This document shows, piece by piece, positions 47,670-59,300 of a DNA stretch of 64,000 nucleotides. The translations under genes were made by a program, and so were the position numbers. Numbering within the stretch: the stretch's first letter is position 1; the number at the start of each line of letters is the position of its first letter. The notes beneath the pieces were generated by a model. That model searched no databases and had not been told where the DNA came from. It saw nothing but the letters and a program-made list of their open reading frames with translations. Origin of the DNA: Lineus longissimus (taxonomy: Eukaryota > Nemertea > Pilidiophora > Heteronemertea > Lineidae); the NCBI RefSeq assembly GCF_910592395.1, contig NC_088311.1, positions 17,982,501-18,046,500 on the forward strand, given 5' to 3'.

Positions 47670-48646
47670 TTTGGAAAAAACAACAAAACAAAAACAACCC
47701 AATTTAGGGAAAATTATTTCAGTTCGTGAGACATTAAATATAAAATATACGCGACCCTGATCATACCAATCTTCTTAAAGGGGTTTTGAAATCCACTCAC
47801 AAATATAACAATGTGGTTTGCACTGTCTATTTGTCTTTTACGACATCCTTTGATGTTTTCGCGGCAGCAAAATCCAACATGGTTTCCTTTCAAAATTTGT
47901 GACATGTGACTGCAAAAAAACACTAAAATCTGGCAAAATCTTCAGTCCAAGCTTTATTTGACCTTACTTTAAATAAAATGGAAAATTCTCAAGTCAGAGA
48001 GGTAGATTCCTTGTATTTATACGTTTTTACCCGTTTTAATTTGATTTAGGGATATTCTTCCATACATTTTTCATGTAATTTGTACATTTGTTTGTGCATC
48101 ATAATCAGATCACAGGCACGTGAAAATAAGAGCTCAAAAGCCCCCCCCCCCCCGGCCCTCGGTCAAAAACATTTTATTTTACGTGTGATGTCGGGGGGGG
48201 GGGGGGGGGGGGTGATCAGGATTCTGATGTGTCTACATGATCGTGATGGAGTTGGATTTAAGTGATTGATTTCGTCTTCGTGGCTCGTATTTTTGTCGAC
48301 TACAAAATAACAAAGCGAGGCTATGCCCATGGCCTTCGTTAATCCTATCTAACCCTTGCCCCTTGCCGCACTGCCCAGCACGCAGGTTGCACATCATACA
48401 TGCAAAACAGCGATAAGCGCGTCACTGGTGCGTCATATTAACGCGTAACTTGCGTGTACGTTCCGCATAAATCAACCCGAAGCAGGAAGGATGTCAACAT
48501 CCAACTACTAGTACCAAATGTAACTTGGCCGTCTGATAATTAATTTAGTTGTCAAGGGGAAGCGGACAAATGGGAAAACCAGACCCAGGGCCTTGTCATA
48601 CCTTGCTGCAGTTATAAACTCGGATTTTAATCTACTTTTTCAGGTA
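47670..48646. promoter_or_regulatory. Head-to-head intergenic region, probable bidirectional TAX1BP3/NDC1 promoter
   Basis: About 980 bases separate the TAX1BP3 start (minus) from the first recognised NDC1 coding exon (plus). It contains C13 (48141-48153) and G20 (48193-48212) tracts 39 bases apart, able to pair. Any NDC1 5' exon must lie here; the coding acceptor TTTTTCAG ends at 48643. Promoter function is inferred from orientation. Confidence 0.55.
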
Positions 48647-51600
48647 ATGCGCCTGCGGGCCATCAAAAGTCTTGTGTTTTCCATCTGGCGATTACCTCTC
48701 TTTGTGGCGCTGTACCTTCTCTTGAGCTATGTCAGCTTCCTGCATCCAATCAGTTGGATCCAAGGTAATTTTAAAGAGGCTATTCTTCATGTTGTACCAT
48801 TAGAACATGTTTTAGTGTGTTTGTTGACTGAATTGAGTGAATCTAGCTGACTCACTTAAAAAAGTTCAAATAGTTTTGGAGGGATTCACCCAGATGAGTT
48901 ACAAACCGTTGCATTTGAAGCTCTATATAAACTATGAAAAATTAGACTTTTTCATAGTATCAAACAACAAGTTTGGTATCCACACAAAAAAACAACATAA
49001 AACATTATTCTAACTTCTTGCTTGTTTTTTTTCAGGAACTTTCCGGACCATATTCACTTTGTCCAACTGGATGTACATCCTGCTGATTGGATTGATCAAC
49101 AGCATTGTTGCCATAATAAGCTGGAAGCATTTCACTGGTAAGACGAAGAGTTGAACTAGTCTTCTCGCTGATTGAGCTTATCTCCTGGCCCTGCTCTCAG
49201 CAAGGCTGAGACTTTTTTGTTTTTTTCAGGATTTCCATTTTGTCTGGTCCTACAAAAAGGGCTTAGTTGGACAGCAGAAATGGAGAGATGCATGCCCACA
49301 AAAAAAATGTAAGCTCTCCGTAGGACTTTAAAGCTACGAAATCAGATAAAAAATTTTACATTTTACTTGGACTAGAGGCGGGTATATTTTGCAAGTGAGG
49401 ACAATTCTGAGGACTGCGTTTTTAAATGAATTTTTTTTCTCTGAGCACTGTCACATCTGTCTTTGGGAGACACGTGGCAAGTGTCCTTTTCTTATACATG
49501 ATCTTCAATGTGGGTCAACCTGACCGTCATCTTCATGCTGCTGGCCACGATAATATAAGCTGATGTTCTCTTCTTCAGTTGCCCCTGTGGTGCGCACGAC
49601 TCGCCTTGATCTGATCCTCAGTGTGGTCCAGCCAGACCGCCTTCTTCATGCTGCCGGCCACGCCGTTGCAGGCGGTACTCTCACCTGGTGCTATGCTAAT
49701 CTCATTGGGGGACGCTATGCAAATCTGATTGCGTCATGCTCAGAGAATCAAACAAGGTATTGCCTTTGATTCATCATTTCACAGTCAATGACAACAAATC
49801 ATGCTAGATTTTTCAGTGTATTAAACGTAAAATCTCCGATTCGGGTGAATATGTTAGAGCATTGACAATGGGATTAAGCTGATAAAATCTATATGGGACT
49901 GAATTTGGGATGGCAAATAATGTTACTTTATAATTCTAGCATGGAGATTCTACTAGTGAGGTCTGCACATGCTTCTAAAACAATTCTTGATCGGATTCTC
50001 TTTCTGAAGCCCTCATTCTTTCACGTTTGCTTTTTTTCAGTAATGAGGAATATGAATGTCTGAACGAACATCACATCTTTACAGTTTTCCATGGCGCTTT
50101 TGTTGGACTTGTTTACTCGGTTCAGTTCTTCCTCCAGCAGAACAACTACATGACCTTCCCAGTTATACAGGTATGTAAGGTCTGTCACCCTACGAATGTG
50201 ACATTTCTCCAGCCATGGTTGGTTTTTCCCTCGTCGTTTCGGCTCAGTTGTAATTTGTCCGGTACATAAACACCAACCTCCTGATGAGCCATAAAGAGAT
50301 ACAGAAGTGATTGTGCCCCCTAGCAGATTTGTTGAGGGAATCTTCCACTCATTGAGAGCAGTCACGGTCTGTGCTGTTGCTGTGCGGAGATCTTAGAATA
50401 TGCTGACTAGGCAATTAATTCCTCCATACGAGGAAATATGCTGAATTGGCAATGATTCCTCCAAAGGGTTATTGATACAATCTTTCAAGGAGAATATTTT
50501 TCTCAATGGTTTGCATTCCTTGGGAAAAATTCTTACTCAGTAATTTTCCAGACCATGAGCAAGTTTTGAACTTTTTCAGCAGTGATTAAAAAGTTAAATG
50601 TTTGATAGTACATCTGGAATCTGGGTTGTCCCAAGTTTTGATGAGATGAGCTTGGTGTTGCCTCCGGATAATACCATACCTGGGTATTTATAAAATGTTA
50701 TCATTCATACTTTCAGCAACCTAAGTCTTTTCAAGTTCAAAACAAGCGTCTGCCACTCCTGCGTAAATCAGCCTCGACAATTTTCCAACAAGTCAAATAT
50801 TATTACCTGTTATTCTGGCTGTTTGGCGGGATACCGAAACACTGGATGCTTCACACGCTAGGACTTGGAACAAGCCCAGGCCCAGCGGTCAACTCGCTGC
50901 GTGGCTTCCTCGATGCCGGCCTACTGTGGCACGTCCTAGTGACAGGTTTTGTCATCCATGCGACCTGGAGCTTCAGCTCTATGTTATACAAGATTTACAA
51001 TACGGAGGTGAGGAAAGATATCCTATACATGTACATGCACTTATTGGTACCAGATGTTGGTACCGTCATGAACTGGGTAACTTTTGACACTGAGCTACAG
51101 AAGCTTCTCGGCACAACGATTCTTTCGTTGGAATGTTCAAAGTTACCCCAGTGTTCAAAGTCACCCAACTCTTCCAAACCGTCAATTATTCAGAGGCAGT
51201 TTATTTTTCGTTTTCTGGGTTTATAGTAGTAATTGTCACGATGGTTTTAACATTATAGATAATCCACCTATTTGCATACTAGTTAAAGGGAAATCATGGA
51301 ATTTTTCACAAAAATCGTTTGATCGTGGAGAGAGAGGGAATTTTAGTGTCAATGTTCACTGTTCATGATAAGTCCTTCTAGGAGAATTCTGAGCGGAAAT
51401 CATTTCCTACTTGTACTTTTACTCTGAACGCAACATCATCTTCTACTTTCAGCCCGTAGTATTTCCTGTAGAAACTGCCTTTGAGAATCATGACACAATG
51501 TGTCTCCACGAGGCCCTGGCTTGTTTCCGGCAGCCATTATTAAAGGTAAGTAACTTCTATAATAAGCACAGAAGGCGCCAAGATTTTTCAAGTTATTTGC

Positions 51601-54600
51601 AAAATCTGAAAAAGTTGAAATAAGAAACAGCCATGAAAATTGTTAGTTTCACAGTGTTTCCAATTGACGTAATTTTAGCAAAATAGGGAAAAAACTTATC
51701 AGGAACATAGTCAGTTCACTATTTCCCCCCTTTCAGTTTGTGAGTTGATCAACATGAAATTGACATCCTCTTTGATGGACTAATTTCATGCACCTATTCT
51801 ACATTTCAGTACCTGGGTTACTTGGATTTGTTCTTGCTTTCGAAGTATTCAGATAAACGCCGTAAACAGATATTTCGCCTCAGTCAGCCAGGTAAGCTTT
51901 ATACGTCACAAGCATTGACTGAAATAATCTATGCCAAAATTTAAAACAAATAAATTAAAGCATACCATGATAGAATAATAAAAATAATAAATAAAAATAA
52001 TACCAATAAATAATAGAAGAAAATAACTTTTTTGGAAAGTTTTATTGCATGATCAGTCGGCATCAACATTTTCCAAATTCATGTTTTTACTAATGTGACC
52101 TGAAGCGTTTTATATATGCTGCATATTGCACCTCTTCCAAACATTTTTGAAGTAGAATACCAACCTATTCCTGTTGGATAATTCTTGACTTTATCCTGCC
52201 TCCTCTTCTATAAAACCAGATCTTGAAGGAATTTGTAAGTTTACACAATACTGTGGTGAGTCCAGTCCGGAGCTAAATTGTGGTTTCTAATTGAAAACTG
52301 CTTAAAACACATGCCCATCCAAAGTTTTCAAATCTTCCTCTGCAGGTGGCCACCCCCACAACTGGAACTACATAGTGACGGAATGCGTGTCTTCTATAAA
52401 CGCATTGACAAACTCAATCACGGTCTACAACAACACGAGTCTTACTACAGGACCAATCAAACATCTAAGTGGAGACAAAACTCCGATGAGGCCTACTGAG
52501 AGTTAGTACTTGTAATGAATGAAACGGGTAGATCCACACCCATCATTTCTATTTATAAACCATCCGCTTGGAGAATGAGTTCCCCAACTGACCGAGAATC
52601 TTTCCTTAACCTTGTATAATATTCAAGGCAGGTTTTCCAACTTACCGAGCAACCTGCCTTTGATGGTGCATAGTTGAGCTTTTGGAAAATGTGAGCATCA
52701 CAAGAAAAAGAGCCGAAATATGCACTCATTGGAAAATTTATGTGTTTGAAAAATTTATGTGACTATCTGGTAACTTGGACAATTTATGACATCATATGCG
52801 CAAAATTTTTACGGTAAATCAACCACCAGGGGTTAATCGGTAGTGCAAGCATGAATTCAGTTCATGCATATATCATATACCTGGTGGTGTGTTTGCTATC
52901 AACAGGACAAACCGATGATGCATTCTATATGTGACGCAAATCATCATTTTTCGTAAAACTGTTCAATTCAACACTCCTCCATTGAGCATTGTGAAGTAAA
53001 GTTTATTACAATAAGATGCGTACCTTGCCAAATAAGAATTTTGTACCTTGTAGCTAACAACAATCCCCTGAATGGCGACTTCCACCACAGGCATCCTGAG
53101 TCTCTCACAGCTGCCAATGGCGGAATTATTACTAATCCACCTCCTGCCAAACAAGTACCTATGCAAGAAAAAGTAAGTCATCATTTAACCTGCTTGGAGT
53201 CATCCATAATTATCAACATTTTCAGAAGAAGACAAAACCTACTCTTTTTGTCAGACCCCCCCCCCCGAAAGACTATACCCCATTGTTGTTTTTAGAGGAC
53301 AATACTGGAGACTGATGGTATCCATTGAGAATAATGACCTTTTTGCCAACCGCATGCTGAAATTCAGTGCTACAAAAATTAGGGGGTTACTGTTAATAAT
53401 TTCTTCTCTTCGTTTCAGTTTCTAAATGAATTGAAGAAGAAGCCAGTGATAGCATTCTTCCTTCAGGACATCCCTGATATGTCGAGTAGACGCCTCTTTG
53501 TTGACTGCCAAAAACAGATCTGGGCCTTGGAAGGTAGTGTCTTCGTTCTTGTGGCTGATGCACTCGACAGCCAATTTTGAACTCTCTGCTCAGACATGAC
53601 GGAGACATTGCAGCGTACAAAATATATTGCTTTCATTCTTGAAAAATAAAGATCTTTCTTTCTTCTTCAGCTTTATCGGAGATGGTTGCAGCATCTTATA
53701 ATGAGGATACATTTGGTGTTGTTCAGACATGGCTGCCTGAAGTCATCTCTTCTTTACTTTCCTTACAGGAGGTAGGTTGGTCTTCAGCTTCTCTGGACCA
53801 AAAGGACCAAAGAGAATCTGATAGAACTGGATTAGGTGCAGAAAAGAGCAACCCATCGTATAAATAGTGCTAACCCCAGCGTAACCCCATGAAACTTGTC
53901 CCTCTCGCAAGTCAAAGCGCTCCCTCTCCAGCAGCATAAGAACTTCTTTTTTTCATATAAGCAGGTTTTTTGCAGTGTTTTGAAAGTGTGAATGTTCATG
54001 GAATCCTGTATATGCTTTCGGAGCTGGTTCCGTAGCCATGCTTGCCTGCATTTTATTTTCACAGCTAGATTTCACAAGTAACTTTGAATCAAGAACATAC
54101 ATAATCTCTAAAAAATATTTTTTTGATTGGAAGAACTGAAATTTGCAATAATTCACCGCAATGAATATTGTGAAATTGTGAGATCTTGTAAAAAAATTTG
54201 CAAACCAAAATATAATCAGGTACAAAAATTTGGTGGATTACTGCTTATAACAATTTTTCTGTTCCCTTCCAGGGTGTGGACAAGCATTTCAAGCTGGCCA
54301 CAAACATGGTTAGACGTCCCCCAAAGGGTACAGAAACAAGTGATGTGGCACTACGCTATGCCTTAAAGACAACACTGAAAACAGCTATTTATAGAATTAC
54401 AGATCGCTTTGCTGATCATCTAGAGTAAGTTGTTCTTAAAATATTCCCAGATCAATTTACTGATCATCTACACACAGTTTGTTGGCCTCATGTTTTCATT
54501 AAGAGGTAACGTTAATTGTCTCATTGGCAAGTGGTCTCCTTTTCAGGCATTTCAAACTTTCTGTTGAGCATCTCAGAAGACTACGGATGTTTCTGGATCA

Positions 54601-54610
54601 CAAAGAGTGA
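48647..54610 (+). CDS. NDC1: Transmembrane nucleoporin NDC1 (TMEM48), 13 coding exons
   Basis: Exons 48647-48764, 49036-49137, 49579-49756, 50041-50170, 50717-51007, 51453-51545, 51810-51891, 52346-52501, 53054-53172, 53419-53533, 53671-53771, 54273-54424 and 54547-54610 join in frame to 566 residues. NDC1 anchors the nuclear pore complex in the pore membrane. About six N-terminal TMs are visible, including [20 protein letters not shown] and [19 protein letters not shown]. Family hallmarks follow: LHPISW, YKIYNTE with [61 protein letters not shown], and a terminal FLDHKE. The linker after exon 8 is much shorter than in the roughly 674-residue human protein. Exon 8 uses the weaker donor GTTAGT. 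The start is provisional: 48647 lies four bases after an acceptor, so an upstream exon may supply 5' UTR or extra N-terminal residues. Confidence 0.93.
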
Positions 54611-54809
54611 GTGAGCAAAGCAAGAGCTCGTTAAGATGCATTTTTTGTCAATGGATGTCTGATCTCCCGATTTAACCATAATTGGAAATTTTCATTAAAA
54701 CTTAGGGCCACAAAAATCAAGGGGTTTTCAATCCAGTGATTGCCTCAGGGTGTCCTATATTGCCCACAATTATAAGCAACCTGAATATTGCTGTTCAGCA
54801 TGGTCACTG

Positions 54810-54815
54810 AATAAA
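54810..54815 (+). promoter_or_regulatory. Candidate NDC1 poly(A) signal
   Basis: AATAAA 200 bases after the NDC1 stop, with a second cluster of AATAAA-like hexamers at about 54864-54870. Confidence 0.5.
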
Positions 54816-55079
54816 AGCACCTGTTGGCTTGAGCCCAAAATTAATTTCTGTAAACTTTTGTAAATAAAATAAATGTCATCAATAGCTTTGTTGTTTTTTT
54901 TCTCTGTTAAATGGATACACGTATTTGTGTTAGAAAATATGATCATGATGTTGAGCCCAAACACCATGAATATGATAACAGCCCAAACACTTCTTTTGCC
55001 CTTTGTGTAGCGAAAATATAACTCCCAAGTTTTCTGTTGGTACATTTGTCAGGGGTTGGTTTGGTGGGAAAGTTTGACC

Positions 55080-55496
55080 ATATTTCCCCTGTGCTGGTTC
55101 ACCTGCATTGGCTATCAGTCAAGCTCGGGATCCAGTGCAAGATTCTGCTCTTGGTGTTCGAGTGCTTGACTGGGGAGGCTCCATGATATCTCAGATCCAT
55201 GATTCAGTTAAGAAGGATCGATTGCCAAAGCCTTAGATCAGGATCTGCGATGTTCCTCGGTTCAAGTGCCAGACTCTTGGTGGTCGTTCCTTTGCGGTAG
55301 CTGCTCCAAAACTGTTGAACCAGCTGCCGCAAAAGCTCCGTAACATTGATTCCCTCCAGACTTTCAAGTCCCAAGGCCCTCCTAAAGGCCCACTTTTTTG
55401 CAGTTGCCTTTGGGGAAAAAAGCGCTACAGAATACCTACTCGCCAAGTAATTGGAGCGCTCTACAAATGCCAACATTGATTGATTGATTGGTTACA
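55080..55496 (+). mobile_element. 3' end of an L2/CR1-type LINE
   Basis: Conceptual translation gives LHWLSVKLGIQCKILLLVFE, the familiar C-terminal RT-ORF tail, interrupted by stops. It ends with the simple tail ATTGATTGATTG. Severely 5' truncated and decayed, in the same broad group as the LINE at 9071-10412 but a different family by tail and sequence. Confidence 0.8.
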
Positions 55497-56347
55497 TTTA
55501 CAAATGATGACAAGAATATATGTCCTTGTGTCTATAAATAGTACGGCGTACAGGGCCTCTGAAAATCGGAGCAGTGGTCCAAAAGAGAGTTCATGTTATC
55601 GTCTGAGTACATGTAGGCATAAACATTGAAGAAGGAAGAAAATAAGGCTGTTATTCTGTTATTTTATCATCATTTATTCAGTTTTGTAAAGTTAAAGCAT
55701 GTAAAGATGAGTATGCTATTGAATTATCATTTGTATTTCAATAATATGTAAACAATGCATGCAAAAAGCGGATCTGCTAATGTTGGCAAATCTGCTCATT
55801 TTCAATTGGCGATGGACTAAATATTGCATTTGCAGCCAAAATCTAATTTAAGTTCATGCTTGACAATACGTATAAAACATGAAGATGTCATGGATTACGG
55901 TAAGGTGTAAATGATCTCAACGAGCGGCAAAACGCTCGTATAGGCCTACATGTAAGGCATATGTAGTTATGTGTAATTTCGCAACCCATTTCGCTATTTA
56001 GTGTGAATTGTTTCTCGTGTACAGAACAGTCGGAACTTTGTTCTGGAAGTTCTTTGTCGCGAAATTCATTTCCACTTATGAGAAACCTAGCTTTTTAAAG
56101 TTTGGTAACACATTTGGGTAGTCACCTTTAAAGCCAAGGGCTTTCGAGTACTTCAAGAACTATCTAAACGCTAAAAATATTGAAACTAGTCAAATGATTA
56201 TTTACACTGCCCTGACAGAAACTGAGCAAATTTATGTGTGTGTCAGTTTTACCAGTGACCAGAGACACCAGCAATCTCTCAAAGTAGGCATGGCCCCAGT
56301 TGCATACATGCAAAGTGCATTAAAGTTCATATGTCCATCTCTTCTGA
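55497..56347. other. Convergent 3' intergenic region between NDC1 and FRRS1
   Basis: No gene seen. The minus-strand hexamer at about 55671 (TTTATT on plus) is a possible FRRS1-like poly(A) signal, about 670 bases after its stop. Confidence 0.4.
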
Positions 56348-59300
56348 TCAGTATATGTATAAGAAGGATATGCTAGCACCAAGGAACGTAAATAAAGTGA
56401 GTGTGTAGAATACGAATGCCACTTTCTTTGCCAACTTCTCCCCGGGTGCCGGTTGGCTCTTCTTGATGTTGTCGTCCTCATCAGCCATGTACTTAGATCC
56501 TGAAAAATGCCGGTATTAAAGAATTTATTTATTTATTCAGGATAGGTAAATTAGACAATAGAGGTACATGTACTATCTTAGTATAGTACCTCCGATTGAC
56601 TAATTGACCGTTATTTCTCAGGTAATTAAGTCTTAACCCCTATTAACTTACTTAAAATGCAATTTGTTTAATTTACCTATCCTTAGGTCTAGATTACCAT
56701 TGTCTAATTTACCATTGTCTAAAATGACCATTGTCTAATTTACCGTTGACTAATTTACCATTGTCTGATTTACCATTGTCCAATTTACCATTGTCTAATT
56801 TACCATTGTCTAATTTAGCATTGTCTAAAATGACGATTGTCTAATTTACCATTGTCTAATTTACCATTGTCTAATTAACCATTGTCTAATTTACCATTGT
56901 CTAATTTACCATTGTCTAATTTACCATTGTCTAATTTACCATTGTCTAATTTACCATTGTCTAATTTACCATTGTCTAATTTACCATTGTCTAATTTACC
57001 ATTGTCTAATTTACCATTGTCTAATTTACCATTGTCTAATTTACCATTGTCTAATTTACCATTGTCTAATTTACCATTGTCTAATTTACCATTGTCTAAT
57101 TTACCATTGTCTAATTTACCATTGTCTAATTTACCATTGTCTAATTTACCATTGTCTAAAATGACCATTGTCTAGATTACCATTGTCTAATTTACTTTGT
57201 CTAAAATACCGTTGTCTAATTTACTGGATACCCCGCTAAATGCATACAAGTTGCAGGTTCCTAATTACAAAAAACAAACTTACTTTTGCTGTCGTTGCAA
57301 CACTTGATGATCTCGAAGATGATTTCCCAGAGTACTTGGAATCCAATCCAAACAGCAGTCACAATGAATCCCCACTTCTGGACGAATGCGGGCAGAAGAG
57401 TCACGTTGTAGGCCAACATCATGGCAACAGCTAAAAATAAAGGCGAGATATTCAAACTCCAGTCGTGCAGAAAAATTGGTTGAAACACAGCCTACTCATA
57501 GTTGATCACTTCCAGACTGCATTTTCTGCCCAAATGACAAAGCATTTCGGCTGTCTAATGCTGAATTGTTCCATAACATAAAAATAACTTTGAAACCAGA
57601 AAAACGCTACCAAGTGCTCATTGACTTCAATGGAACGTGTCTATGCTTTATTATGTGTCTATTGCAGCTAGTCCTGTACCGGTATGTCATAGGCCAGTAG
57701 GGGTCCTCGGATATCGTTTGCTTAGCTTGTGGTGCCAATAAAAGCATGGGTTCCCCATGAGGGTGTTCCCCATGATGGTTATTCAAGGATTTTTGACCAG
57801 ATTCACTGGCATCTTTTTCTCGGGCATTGTTCGGCATCACACTGTCCCAGGCTCCATTAGGTAAAATATGGATGGTGTTCTCTTATCATGGGGAGTAATA
57901 ACATGTGCAGCTCTCCAAAAGATACATTTTACAGTTTTCACTGCGGACAATGGTACATGTGCACTGGTTATATTTATTTAGGAAAGAAGAGTCCATTGAC
58001 CATCTTCTTTGTTTTTTAGGGTGGTCGGTTCCAATTGGCCACGAAAACGTGCACCTGCTACCCCTACATAACCTAGTCATTGGACTTCTCCTTTCTATAT
58101 TGCATCAAGTGTTCCATTGTCCACAGGGTTTTAGGGGATGTACCTTCAGCTCCAAACAACTTATGGAGAAAAATATTCTGGGAGCTGGGATGTGAAATTG
58201 GCACCCATTTTACCTGCACAGACATGTGAAATTTGTCCAAAGATTCTGTGGAGCCAGTTGTATGCGGGCCGATGTTTCGATGAAGGATCAGGTCTCAGCA
58301 GGCCAGCAACCACTTGAAGGGTCGACAGTGATATTGCTATCATACCAAAAATGGAGTGAAGCAAAGCGATCTGAAAAAAAATCACAAGGGAATGAAAGCG
58401 TTAGGCCTAATGGTTGAATAACTGTTTGGTTCATGTAAAAACTGTGTGCATTTTCTTTGGAATTACTACACATAACTGTTTGGTTCATGTACAATCTGTG
58501 TGCATTTTCTTTGGAATTACCACACATAACTGTATGGTTCATGTACAAACTGAGTGCACTTTCTTTGGAATTACTGCATGTAACTGTTTGGTTCATGTAC
58601 AAAATGTACAAACTGAGTGCACTTTCTTTGGAATTACTGCATGTATATTGTAACTGTTTGGTTCATGTACAGACTGAGTGCACTTTCTGTGGAATTATTT
58701 CAAGTAACTATTTCATTTGTTTGAAACTTGGTGCACTTTCTTTGGAATTTTAGCCATTTTGATGGACGCTGGTAGGCCTATACAGTATGCATCCTACTGT
58801 CATCCACTTTAGCCAAGCACTATAAGCTTACACAAGTGACAGTACTGCAGCCTCTGTTTCATTCTCTTAGCTTGACACATTTGCTTTTGACCGCTCTTGG
58901 AATTGTGATGCCTTACTTTGTGTGGATGTACAATGGAACCTCCCTTAGCGGACACCTCTCTAGTAAGGACACCCTTTCTATTAAGGACACTAGTTTTGGT
59001 CCCAGATTGGTTATTTACATTTAATTTGACCTCTCTAATCAGGACACTTTTCTATTAAGGACAGCACTTGTCAGTCTCGAGGGTGTCCTTAATAGAGAGG
59101 TTATACTGTATTTCTTGTGTCATATGGCCATACAGAACCACAGTATGAGTATGCTCACTCATTACCAGTAGATTACTCACCTTAGTCCAGCCTTGAATGT
59201 AAGCAATAATCAAAACCATTGATACCATGGTCAGAGTGTACAATGCAAACATGACCCATCGATGAATCTGAAACCATCGCTGAGAGCCGCATACAAATTT

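Noticed and set aside
56875-57175. 97-codon ORFs on both strands (LDNGK and NLPLS repeats)
   Set aside because: Produced by a 15-bp minisatellite without stops; located in an FRRS1 intron.
58288-58753. Repeat-rich ORFs on both strands (MNQTV and TVWFMY repeats)
   Set aside because: By-product of the 54-bp tandem repeat in an intron.
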